A program made the translations under genes and the position numbers. A DNA stretch of 32,599 nucleotides from DATAXV01 sp036272915 (GTDB taxonomy: Bacteria > Chloroflexota > Dormibacteria > Dormibacterales > Dormibacteraceae), in the NCBI GenBank assembly GCA_036272915.1, contig DATAXV010000056.1, positions 1-32,599 on the forward strand. The letters are read 5' to 3'. Positions 1 through 6,955 of the stretch are shown one piece after another. Each line of letters starts with the position of its first letter. Positions within the stretch are counted from its first letter, which is position 1. The notes below the pieces were generated by a model. It had not been told where the DNA came from. It did not search any database and saw only the letters and a list, made by a program, of their open reading frames with translations.

Positions 1-66
1 CGACGGCGAAGGCGGCGGCCGGCCCGCCCCGTGGAACCGATGAACCGGATGAAGGGAGGCTTCGAG

Positions 67-1116
67 GTGGAGAAGATGCGGGTGGCCATGGGCCAGTTCA
101 ACGAGATGACCGAGGAGAAGCTGGTCTACGCCCAGCAGCTCGGCGTCAGCGGCGTGCAGATGAACATGATCCGCGCCTCGATCCCGGGCGAGCGGCGCTG
201 GGAGTACGAGGACCTGGCCGGGCTCAAGCAGAAGGCGGACGCGCACGGGCTGCGCCTGGAGGCGATCGAGAACGTCCCCGCCCACTTCTACGACCAGGTG
301 ATGCTCGGCCTCCCCGGCCGGGACCAGCAGCTGGAGAACTACAACCAGACGATCCGCAACGTGGGCCGCGCCGGGATCCCGATCCTGGGTCACCACTTCA
401 TGCCCAACTCGGTCTGGCGCACCCCCTCCAAGGACGGGCGCGGCGGCGCCCGCGTCACCTCGTTCCGCGAGGACGAGATGTCGCCGGCGGTGGCGACGGC
501 GCAGCTGGAGCGGACCGCACAGGGCCGCCCCGCCGTCCTCGACCGGCTTCGCCAGGCACAGGAGAACGGCATCGGCGAGGACGAGATGTGGGCCAACTAC
601 ACCTACTTCCTCAACGCCGTGCTGCCCGTCGCCGAGGAGGCCGGGGTGCGGCTCGCCCTGCATCCCGACGACCCGCCCGTCCCCGCCCTCGGCGGCGTCG
701 CCCGCCTGTTCCGCAACGTGGAGGGCTTCAAGCGCGCCGAGCAGATCGCCGGCGAGAGCAAGGCCTGGGGCCTGGACCTCTGCCTCGGCTGCTGCTCGGA
801 GATGCCGGGCGGCGCCGCCAACGTGCGGGCCATGATCGAGCACTTCGGGCCAAGGGGCCGGATCTTCTATGTCCACTTCCGGGACGTGAAGGGCTCAGTG
901 CCGGCCTTCGACGAGTGCTTCATCGGCGAGGGCAACTACAGCCCGCCGGAGATCATGCGCCTGCTCAGGCGGAGCGGCTTCACCGGCTTCCTGCTCGACG
1001 ACCACGTGCCGCACATGATCGACGACAGCGACTGGAACCACCGTGGCCGCGCCCACGCCATCGGCTACATGCAGGGTCTCCTCGAGATGCTGGAGCTGTC
1101 CGAGGCGGGCGCGTAG
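67..1116 (+). CDS. uxuA: Mannonate dehydratase (UxuA/ManD-type)
   Basis: Dehydrates D-mannonate to 2-keto-3-deoxygluconate in glucuronate catabolism; cytoplasmic, metal-dependent TIM barrel. Over its whole 349 residues it reads like UxuA. The expected metal ligands are visible: His199 (LALHPDD), Cys239 (LDLCLGCC), His270 (FYVHFRD) and Asp311/312 (LLDDHVPH), which fits the His/Cys/His/Asp set known for this family. I chose GTG at 67 because AGGGAGG (53-59) lies 7 nt upstream; in-frame starts at 31, 40 and 49 have no such site, and ATG 76 is a close alternative. A GntR-family regulator follows 121 nt downstream on the same strand, a common pairing for hexuronate genes. The upstream end of the operon is outside the window. 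Confidence 0.93.
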   Translation: MEKMRVAMGQFNEMTEEKLVYAQQLGVSGVQMNMIRASIPGERRWEYEDLAGLKQKADAHGLRLEAIENVPAHFYDQVMLGLPGRDQQLENYNQTIRNVGRAGIPILGHHFMPNSVWRTPSKDGRGGARVTSFREDEMSPAVATAQLERTAQGRPAVLDRLRQAQENGIGEDEMWANYTYFLNAVLPVAEEAGVRLALHPDDPPVPALGGVARLFRNVEGFKRAEQIAGESKAWGLDLCLGCCSEMPGGAANVRAMIEHFGPRGRIFYVHFRDVKGSVPAFDECFIGEGNYSPPEIMRLLRRSGFTGFLLDDHVPHMIDDSDWNHRGRAHAIGYMQGLLEMLELSEAGA

Positions 1117-1237
1117 CGGTAGGCGTGCCGGCGACGAGGATCGGGCATGACCGGTCGCGGTCCAGACGAGATCGGCGGGCGGGATCGGCGGGCGCGTCGC
1201 CCGCCGCGCCCCGGCCCGGGCGAGAGGGCAGGGCTCC

Positions 1238-1975
1238 ATGCCTCTCGATGAGAGCCCCCGTCCGCGGCTCGCGCCGATCGTCAGGACCAGCGTCGCCGAG
1301 CAGATCATCCCCCGGCTGACCGGCTTCATCCTCGACGCCGGGCTCCGGCCGGGCGACAAGCTGCCCACCGAGCGGCAGCTGATGGAGGAGCTCGGCGTCG
1401 GCCGCTCCTCCCTGCGCGAGGCGATCCGGACGCTGAGCGCGCTCGGCGTGGTGCGGGTGGCCAGCGGCGAGGGCATGTTCGTCGGCGACGGGCGGACCCT
1501 CCTCACCCAGCCCATCTCCTGGCGGCTGCTGATGGGCGGGGACAACGCCGACGAGGTGGTCGAGGCGCGGCGCCTGATCGAGGTCGAGCTCGCCGGCCAC
1601 TGCGCCGCGCGGGCGTCGGCCGAGGAGGTGGCCGGGATCGAGCGCCAACTGCTGACGATGGGGGAGACGCTGGGCGACCCCGAGCGCTTCACCGACGCCG
1701 ACGCCGAGTTTCACTACGCGATCGCCCGGGCCGCCCGCAACCGTGTCCTCTTCCAGGTCCTGGAGACGCTGCACAACGTGGTCCGCGTCTGGATCTATCG
1801 CAACTTCGTGCAGTTCTCGGACGAGACGACGCAGTCCTACCAGCAGCACGTCCCCATCTACGAGGCGATCCGCGCCGGCGACGTCGAGGGCGCCCGACTG
1901 GCCATGGCCGCGCACATCGACCAGGCCACCCAGCGTCTTCAGATCACGATCGAGCAGGACGGCGGCCGGCGCTGA
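1238..1975 (+). CDS. GntR-family regulator, FadR/FCD subfamily
   Basis: DNA-binding regulator of 245 residues. The N-terminal winged helix-turn-helix spans roughly residues 12-75 (LPTERQLMEELGVGRSSLREAI is the recognition region). It is followed by an alpha-helical FCD ligand domain with the usual acidic/His metal-site residues (DADAEFHYAIA, YQQHVPIYE, MAAHID). FCD regulators of this kind often sense sugar acids; its position directly behind uxuA suggests control of hexuronate genes, which is inference. GAGAGGGCAGGG just upstream of ATG 1238 can serve as ribosome binding site. Convergent with the DUF899 gene. Confidence 0.9.
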   Translation: MPLDESPRPRLAPIVRTSVAEQIIPRLTGFILDAGLRPGDKLPTERQLMEELGVGRSSLREAIRTLSALGVVRVASGEGMFVGDGRTLLTQPISWRLLMGGDNADEVVEARRLIEVELAGHCAARASAEEVAGIERQLLTMGETLGDPERFTDADAEFHYAIARAARNRVLFQVLETLHNVVRVWIYRNFVQFSDETTQSYQQHVPIYEAIRAGDVEGARLAMAAHIDQATQRLQITIEQDGGRR

Positions 1976-1985
1976 GCGCCCGCCG

Positions 1986-2021
1986 GGCGCCTGGCCCGCC
2001 GCCGGGGCCTGGGCCGGCGCC
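1986..2021. terminator. Hairpin between convergent genes
   Basis: GGCGCC-T-GGCCC (1986-1997) can pair with GGGCC-GGCGCC (2011-2021), an 11-bp GC stem with one bulged T and a 13-nt loop. It sits between the stop of the GntR gene (1975) and the stop of the DUF899 gene (2031). No T-run follows, so termination is inferred from position and stem strength. Confidence 0.4.
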
Positions 2022-2030
2022 TCCAACCGA

Positions 2031-2705
2031 TCACTCGGGCTTGCCGTACTGGTCGTGCCACCTCCACCACTGGTAGGGAGGAGCCTGCGGATAGCTCTCG
2101 GGCGAATCCTCCCACCTCTCCTGGCGGCCGAGCGCGGTCATGTCGAGGTAGGTCCAGACGGTCCCCATCGCCTCGTCGCCGCGGTTGTTGATGAAGTACG
2201 TCCGGTAGATCTGGTCGCCCTCGCGGATGAAGGCGTTGGTGCCGTGCCACTCATCGACGCCGAAGTCGGCGTCGAAGCTGTCGGTCACCGTGTACCAGGG
2301 GATCCGCGTCCAGCCCATCCGCTCCCTGAGACTCGCGATCTGCGGCTGCGGTGCGCGGGAGGCGAAGACGAGGGTGGTGTCGCGGGCGTTCAGGTGGACG
2401 GGTTCGCAGACCTGGTCGGCCAGCATCGAGCAGCCGACGCAGGCGTGATCGGGCCAGCCGTCGACACCGGGCTCGTAGAAGGCGCGGTACAGGATCAGCT
2501 GCCGCCGGCCCTTGAAGAGGTCGAGCAGGCTCACGGTTCCCTCCGGCCCCTCGAACCGGTACTCGCGGGTGACCGGCTGCCAGGGCATGCGCCGGCGCTC
2601 GGCGGCAAGCGCGTCGCGTGCGCGCGACACCTCCTTCTCCTTCACCAGCAGCCTGAGGCGCGCGGCCTCCCACTCGTCGGCGGAGACGATCGGCGGGTTC
2701 TTCAT
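2031..2705 (-). CDS. DUF899 family thioredoxin-like protein
   Basis: A 224-residue protein of the DUF899 family, predicted thioredoxin-like fold, function unknown. Recognisable stretches are the N-terminal SADEWEAARLRLLVKEKE helix, the strand segment around RRQLILYRAFYEPG, the HACVGCSMLADQ segment (CxxC-like, roughly residues 100-111) and the tail NRGDEAMGTVWTYLDMT, WEDSPESYPQ. Start ATG 2705 has GGGAGGA about 11 nt upstream. The reading frame stays open far upstream (to 4889), but that extension is a GC-composition artefact with no protein-like content, and it overlaps two real genes. Neighbours do not suggest a pathway. Confidence 0.88.
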   Translation of the reverse strand: MKNPPIVSADEWEAARLRLLVKEKEVSRARDALAAERRRMPWQPVTREYRFEGPEGTVSLLDLFKGRRQLILYRAFYEPGVDGWPDHACVGCSMLADQVCEPVHLNARDTTLVFASRAPQPQIASLRERMGWTRIPWYTVTDSFDADFGVDEWHGTNAFIREGDQIYRTYFINNRGDEAMGTVWTYLDMTALGRQERWEDSPESYPQAPPYQWWRWHDQYGKPE

Positions 2706-2870
2706 CTCTGGCGAGATCCTCCCATCGAACTGAATCCCGAAGGATCCGGGGACATCAAGGGTTCCGGGTCGCTCGGTGGCGGCCTCGTGATATAGACCGT
2801 CCGGCACCGCGAAAGTCGTCGCGGCAGGCAGCATCGCACGGAAACCCCCGTCGCCGAACTCGAAGTCCCC

Positions 2871-2890
2871 GCCCCGCCTCAGCGCGGGGC
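2871..2890 (-). terminator. Hairpin at the 3' end of the hydrolase gene
   Basis: GCCCCGC (2871-2877) and GCGGGGC (2884-2890) form a 7-bp stem with a 6-nt loop that includes the stop codon of the minus-strand hydrolase gene. There is no T-run, so it may be a weak terminator or simply GC-rich sequence. Confidence 0.3.
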
Positions 2891-3625
2891 CAGCTCCCTG
2901 ACCAGCTCGACCACCTGCTCCGGCGCCTCCAGGGGCAGGTTGTGGCCGGCGTCGCTCCAGCGCATGCCGGGGGTGTCGCGCCGCGGCCTTCCCACCGCCT
3001 GCGGGATGGCGCCGGAGCGCGCGGAGGCGAGCACGACGAAGGGTGGTCCGGCGTTGTGGATCTCGGACCAGTCGATGGGCGGGACCGGGTCGGCGCGGAG
3101 GGACTGGTAGAGATCCCAGAGGTCCGTCTGGCGGTGCCGGCAGCGCCAGCGGTCGCCGTCCGGCTCCAGCTCGCGCTCGAGCATGGTCATGCCCAGGTCC
3201 GGATCGCCGGCCCGGTCCAGCTCCCCGGCCAGGGCTATCATCTCGGCCCGCCCTCCCGAGAACTGCAGCACCGGATCCTCCCTCATCCTCAGCAGCAGCT
3301 GCCGCCAGCTCTCGGCCGCGGTCTCCGCCGGCTCGGGCAGCCAGTCCAGCGAGATCACGCCGGCGTGGTCGGCGCCGGAGCCGGCGTGGAGGAGCAGGGG
3401 CGCGGCCCCGACGCCGTGGCCGACCAGCACCGGCCTCACCAGCTGCACCTGGTCGACCAGGGCGCCGACGTCCTCGCCCAGCGCTCGCCAGCCGGGATCG
3501 CCGTCGACGCCGGAGAGGCCGCAAGCCTCGAGGTCGAGCGCGACGACGCGGAAGCGTTCGGCCAGCATCGGCCCGACGCGGTCCCAGATGGCGGCGTTGG
3601 CGCGGAGGCCGTGGACCAGCACCAC
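2879..3625 (-). CDS. Alpha/beta-hydrolase fold protein, nucleophile missing, probably decaying
   Basis: Alpha/beta-hydrolase fold: oxyanion segment LVHGLRAN, nucleophile elbow LVGHGVGAAP, and the catalytic His near the C terminus (SDAGHNLPLE). The elbow normally reads GHSMG; here residue 71 is Gly (codon at 3413-3415), so the nucleophile is lost. The only usual start codon in frame is GTG 3625, which begins in the middle of the first core strand and lacks the normal N terminus. Upstream, the frame continues with convincing family sequence (HQIQRGDLLLGVRDYGGGGH) back to an in-frame TAG at 3707-3709. Beyond the TAG, an ATG at 3745 would supply 12 more residues. The natural gene was therefore probably 2879-3745, now interrupted. 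A catalytically inactive relative that uses a rare start codon is the alternative. Confidence 0.65.
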   Translation of the reverse strand: MVLVHGLRANAAIWDRVGPMLAERFRVVALDLEACGLSGVDGDPGWRALGEDVGALVDQVQLVRPVLVGHGVGAAPLLLHAGSGADHAGVISLDWLPEPAETAAESWRQLLLRMREDPVLQFSGGRAEMIALAGELDRAGDPDLGMTMLERELEPDGDRWRCRHRQTDLWDLYQSLRADPVPPIDWSEIHNAGPPFVVLASARSGAIPQAVGRPRRDTPGMRWSDAGHNLPLEAPEQVVELVRELAPR

Positions 3626-3788
3626 GGCGTGGCCGCCGCCGCCGTAGTCGCGGACGCCGAGCAGGAGGTCCCCTCGCTGGATCTGATGGTCGATGGGCTC
3701 GATCGCCTAAGTCTGCTCCGGGGCGCCGAGGGCGAGGCTGCTCATGACATGCCGGGAGCGCGGTGCCGGTACGATGCGTGAAGGCCCG

Positions 3789-5015
3789 ATGCAGGAGCGC
3801 AGCTCGATCGCAGCTTCGATGGGCCGGAGAGGGGCGGGATTCACGGCGCTTCTGCTGGTGTGGTTCGTCAACGGGGCCCTGTCCGGGCCGCTGACCACCC
3901 AGCTGCCCGTGTACATCGACACCCTTCACCGGCCGGTGATCCTCACCTCCTCGCTGCAGGCGGTCCAGATGGGCTTCGGCGGCGTCTTCTCCCTCCTCGG
4001 CGGCATCCTCGCCGACCGCATCGGCATCAAGCGGGCGCTCCTCATCGGCATGGCCGGCTCGCTCTTCGCCTGCCTCGAGTTCTACCGCTCCGACGTCCTC
4101 GGCCTGGTCGTGCTCGCCGCCCTGGCCGGAGCCGCGATCGGCTGTCAGAGCGTGGCCAGCCAGGCCTACCTGCTCAGCGTCCTCCGCGGCCTCGGCCTCG
4201 GCCTCGGCGCCGCCGCCTTCTTCCTCGGCAACACCCTGGGCTCCTCGCTCGGCAACGCCATCGCCGGCATCGGCCTCAACCGGTACGGGTTCGCGCCGAC
4301 CATGGCCGTCGACCTGGTCGGATCCGGCCTCCTGGTCGGCGTCGCCGCACTCTGCCTGCCGGCGATCCGGCGCGTCGGCCACGCCGAATCGCTGGGCACG
4401 ACGCTGGTCGGCTTCGGCCACCTCCTCCGCCGGGAGGGGGTGTGGCTGCTCTGCTCGGTGCGCTACCTGACCACCTGCTACTGGGGGGCGGTCACGCTGC
4501 TCCTGCCGCTGCTCATCTACGAGCACACGGGCTCCAAGGCGGCGGCCGGGATCTACGCCGCCGTCAGCCTGGCCTCGGCCGCCTGCTGCTCGCTCGCCGT
4601 CGGGCGCATCTCCGACCACGTCGGCCGGACCCGGCCGGCGATCGTGCTCGTCTGCATCATCATCGTCGACGCCTTCCTGCTCGCCCGCGTGTCCGGCAGC
4701 TACCCGGGCCTGTTCGCCGCCGGGGTCCTCGGCGCCTCCACCGCCTGGTCGCTGTCGGCGGTCATGCCGGGGCTGATCGACGGCGTCAGCCGGGAGGGTG
4801 AGAAGGGCAGGGCGGTCGGCCTCCTGCAGGGGGTCTGGAGCGCGGCCATGCTCTCCGGCGCCCTGATCGGCGGCGTCCTCATCGCCCACGGCACGGCGGT
4901 TCCGTTCCTGGTCGTCGGCTGCGCCAACCTCCTCTCGCTGGTGGCCGTGATCGCGCTCGCCCGGAGGATCGGGACCGGGGTGCCGAAGCGGCTGGAAGAG
5001 GAGAAGGCCTCCTAG
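3789..5015 (+). CDS. MFS transporter
   Basis: Major facilitator of about 408 residues with around 12 hydrophobic segments. The loop 2-3 signature GILADRIGIKRALLIG is present, and a second half-copy (GRISDHVGRTRPAIV) marks loop 8-9. The substrate cannot be read from the sequence; drug or metabolite efflux is the general expectation. The start is uncertain: ATG 3789 has GAAGG 4 nt upstream, ATG 3774 and ATG 3744 are in frame but have no close ribosome binding site, and the first membrane segment starts only near 3835. Divergent from the damaged hydrolase gene, convergent with the TetR gene. Confidence 0.88.
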   Translation: MQERSSIAASMGRRGAGFTALLLVWFVNGALSGPLTTQLPVYIDTLHRPVILTSSLQAVQMGFGGVFSLLGGILADRIGIKRALLIGMAGSLFACLEFYRSDVLGLVVLAALAGAAIGCQSVASQAYLLSVLRGLGLGLGAAAFFLGNTLGSSLGNAIAGIGLNRYGFAPTMAVDLVGSGLLVGVAALCLPAIRRVGHAESLGTTLVGFGHLLRREGVWLLCSVRYLTTCYWGAVTLLLPLLIYEHTGSKAAAGIYAAVSLASAACCSLAVGRISDHVGRTRPAIVLVCIIIVDAFLLARVSGSYPGLFAAGVLGASTAWSLSAVMPGLIDGVSREGEKGRAVGLLQGVWSAAMLSGALIGGVLIAHGTAVPFLVVGCANLLSLVAVIALARRIGTGVPKRLEEEKAS

Positions 5016-5075
5016 TCGAGTAGGGCTCCAGCTCGCCGGCCGGATGGAGGATGGCTGCTCCGAAGAAGCGACGAG

Positions 5076-5735
5076 CTACGGCTGGTCCGCCGCTGCCATC
5101 AGGCCCCGAAGCAGCATGTCGAGGGCCTGTTCGAAGTCCTCGGGTGGGGATGGGTCGTCGGCCGTGCGCTGCCGCAGGAGCCTGCCGACGTTGGGCAGCC
5201 GGTCCGGGTCGATCCGGCGGAGGTAGGCGCTCCTGTTCGTCTCGCTGACGTGGCCGCTCGGATCGCCGGTGAACCCGGCCGTCGACACCAGGAGCGAGCC
5301 CATGACGAGGCTGGTGATCGCACCCAGGCCCTGCCGGGCTCGCCGGTCGTCGAGTCCCGCCTGATACAGGGCGCCGGCCAGCCTGTCGAACGGTTCCAGC
5401 GCCCGCACCGATGCCGGGTTGGCCTGATCGGTGACCAGGGCCACCGGCACCGCGGGGTGCCGGCTGAAGGCGCGATACATGCTCAGCGCGAGGGCGCGTA
5501 CCTGCTCGGGCCAGGGCAGACCCGGTGCGGGCAGCTCGACCTGGGCGAAGACGTTCTCGGCGATGCCGTCGAGGAGGTCGGCCTTGTTCGAGACGTGGTT
5601 GTAGAGCGACATCACATGGACGTCCAGGGTCGCGGCGAGCCGCCGCATCGACAGGCCCTCGAGGCCCTCCTCGTCGACCAGGGTCATCGCCGCCGAGAGC
5701 ACCTTCTCCCTGGTCAGCGTCTCGCGCCGTGTCAT
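5076..5735 (-). CDS. TetR-family transcriptional regulator
   Basis: Repressor of 219 residues. The N-terminal helix-turn-helix (about residues 8-55) shows VLSAAMTLVDEEGLEGLSMR followed by LAATLDVHVMSLYNHVSNKADLL, and a C-terminal tetracycline-repressor-like ligand domain follows. ATG 5735 was chosen because the HTH begins directly after it and a GGAGAGGCAGG stretch lies 9 nt upstream; the frame runs on to 5867 but would overlap the divergent gene. It faces the FMN reductase gene across a region with three operator-like repeats, so it most likely represses that gene and itself. Confidence 0.92.
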   Translation of the reverse strand: MTRRETLTREKVLSAAMTLVDEEGLEGLSMRRLAATLDVHVMSLYNHVSNKADLLDGIAENVFAQVELPAPGLPWPEQVRALALSMYRAFSRHPAVPVALVTDQANPASVRALEPFDRLAGALYQAGLDDRRARQGLGAITSLVMGSLLVSTAGFTGDPSGHVSETNRSAYLRRIDPDRLPNVGRLLRQRTADDPSPPEDFEQALDMLLRGLMAAADQP

Positions 5736-5769
5736 CCGCCGATACCTGCCTCTCCGATGGCTTGACGAA

Positions 5770-5817
5770 GCATACGGTGTACGTGTTCTACTTACAGTGT
5801 AGGCATACGCTGTAGGT
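5770..5817. promoter_or_regulatory. Operator array between TetR and FMN reductase
   Basis: Three copies of a 9-mer with the pattern TAC-R-S-TGTA occur in 42 bp: TACGGTGTA (5773-5781), TACAGTGTA (5793-5801, a perfect palindrome around its central G) and TACGCTGTA (5806-5814). The first and third lie in a longer direct repeat, GCATACGSTGTASGT (5770-5784 and 5803-5817), 33 bp apart. TTGACG at 5762-5767 could be a -35 element for the rightward gene, though no good -10 is obvious. The elements resemble the ATAC-N3-GTAT palindromes beside the second TetR gene at 13185-13223. TetR binding is inferred. Confidence 0.65.
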
Positions 5818-5838
5818 AGAACCAGTGGAGGAGAGCAC

Positions 5839-6453
5839 ATGAGGATCGGGATCATTCTCGGCAGCACCCGCGGAGAGCGCCTCGGCGTCAGGGTGGTCCG
5901 CTACATCGTCGATCAGGCGGCCGCCGTGCCGGGAGCCGAGTTCGTCGTCCTGGACCTGGCCGGCTATGACCTGCCGTTCTTCTGCGAGCCCCTCGCTCCG
6001 CTGGACAACGGCGATCGCCAGGTCCCCCCGAACGTGCGCCGCTGGCTCGACGACGTCGCCTCGGTCGACGGGTACGTCTTCGTCGTGCCCGAATACAACT
6101 TCGAGGTGCCCGCCGCGGCCAAGAACGCCCTCGACCTGCTCGCCCACGAGGCCGAGGGCAAGCCGGCCTGGATCCAGAGCTACTCCGACACCTCCTATGG
6201 CGGCATCGTCGCCGGACACCTGTTCCGCCTGCCCCTCAGCAAGCTGGGCATGTTCCCCATGCCCAGGAGCCTGCCCATGGCGCACGCCGAGCGGCTCTTC
6301 GATGAGAGCGGAGCCCTCGTCGCGGACACCGAGTGGGCCCGCATCATCGCCCGCTTCGTCCCCTGGTCGCTGGCCGAGCTGGTTCGCTACGCATCCGCCC
6401 TCGCCCCCCTGCGCGATCAGGCGAGGACTCTCAGGGAGGTGCTGGACGTGTGA
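5839..6453 (+). CDS. NADPH-dependent FMN reductase family protein
   Basis: Flavodoxin-fold oxidoreductase of 204 residues, cytoplasmic. The N-terminal GSTRGERLG phosphate-binding loop (residues 8-16) and the VVPEYNFEVPAAAKNALD segment (about residues 81-98) are the FMN-binding signatures of the NADPH-dependent FMN reductase (azoreductase/quinone reductase) family. A strong ribosome binding site, GGAGGAG, sits just ahead of ATG 5839. Divergent from a TetR gene with operator repeats in the promoter, so probably induced by a quinone-, nitro- or azo-type compound (inference). Confidence 0.93.
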   Translation: MRIGIILGSTRGERLGVRVVRYIVDQAAAVPGAEFVVLDLAGYDLPFFCEPLAPLDNGDRQVPPNVRRWLDDVASVDGYVFVVPEYNFEVPAAAKNALDLLAHEAEGKPAWIQSYSDTSYGGIVAGHLFRLPLSKLGMFPMPRSLPMAHAERLFDESGALVADTEWARIIARFVPWSLAELVRYASALAPLRDQARTLREVLDV

Positions 6454-6573
6454 GGGGGCACGGGGAGCGGTCCGGCGCCCGCATCTCGATCGTCGCCGTG
6501 GGCGCCCCGGCTCGCCGGATCGGCGCCGCCGGAGGACCGCTCGAGCAGGTCTCCTGAGCCGCCGGCGGCGGTG

Positions 6574-6603
6574 CTGGACGGGCGGGGACCGTGGCGGTAC
6601 AGT
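6574..6603 (+). promoter_or_regulatory. Promoter-like element, first copy
   Basis: CTGGAC (6574-6579) is followed after 18 nt by TACAGT (6598-6603), a plausible -35/-10 pair. The context GTACAGTGACCTTGCC recurs as GTACAGTAACGCTGCC at 6859-6874 (13 of 16 identical), nearer the GH5 gene. Confidence 0.35.
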
Positions 6604-6676
6604 GACCTTGCCACGTCGGGGATCGATGAGCCCACCGACCCACCCGGCCGCAGCAGGTCTTCGCGGTTTGCGGAAA

Positions 6677-6738
6677 GGGGAGGTCGCGGAGCTTATGGCT
6701 CGCCGCCTCGCCGCGACCGCCAAGCCGGCGGCTTCCCC
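6677..6738 (+). other. Possible three-way-junction RNA fold
   Basis: GGGG (6677-6680) can pair with CCCC (6735-6738), enclosing two hairpins: GGTCGCGG (6682-6689) with CCGCGACC (6711-6718), and AAGCC (6722-6726) with GGCTT (6730-6734). It lies behind the promoter-like element at 6598. No known riboswitch class fits, and GC-rich DNA yields such folds by chance. Confidence 0.2.
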
Positions 6739-6859
6739 GGTGCCCGTCATCGACCTTCGGCACGAGTCCCGGCTCGATGCCATCGGTCTGCCAATATGTC
6801 CGCGCGGGCTCCGGTGACCTCCGACTGGAGGACGGGCTCGGCGGGCCGGATCGCCGGAG

Positions 6860-6865
6860 TACAGT
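6860..6865 (+). promoter_or_regulatory. Promoter-like -10 element, second copy
   Basis: TACAGT in the context GTACAGTAACGCTGCC, 90 nt before the GH5 start. It repeats the element at 6598 and is the best candidate -10 for the GH5 gene. No clear -35 is visible. Confidence 0.35.
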
Positions 6866-6955
6866 AACGCTGCCGATGAGGGCGACGGACGAGCTGCGAA
6901 CGATCAGATCCACAGTGCGTCCGCGGTGAGAGGACCTGGGGAGGTAGCTGATCGG

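Larger units (their letters stand above)
6454..6955. other. Non-coding stretch before the GH5 gene
   Basis: About 500 nt without a convincing gene. It holds two similar promoter-like elements (near 6598 and 6860) and a foldable segment (6677-6738), listed separately. A 63-codon open frame, ATG 6626 to TGA 6817, begins 22 nt behind the first TACAGT; its product (MSPPTHPAAAGLRG...) resembles nothing I know and may be chance. No tRNA or known riboswitch consensus was recognised. Confidence 0.5.

Noticed and set aside
2706..4889. Very long minus-strand open frame continuous with the DUF899 gene
   Set aside because: It overlaps the MFS transporter and the hydrolase gene and has low-complexity Arg/Gly/Ala/Asp-rich composition; only the last 224 residues resemble a protein.
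6660..6745. Known riboswitch (c-di-AMP, c-di-GMP, TPP or cobalamin) before the GH5 gene
   Set aside because: The stems do not carry the conserved bases of any of these classes; only a generic fold is possible.
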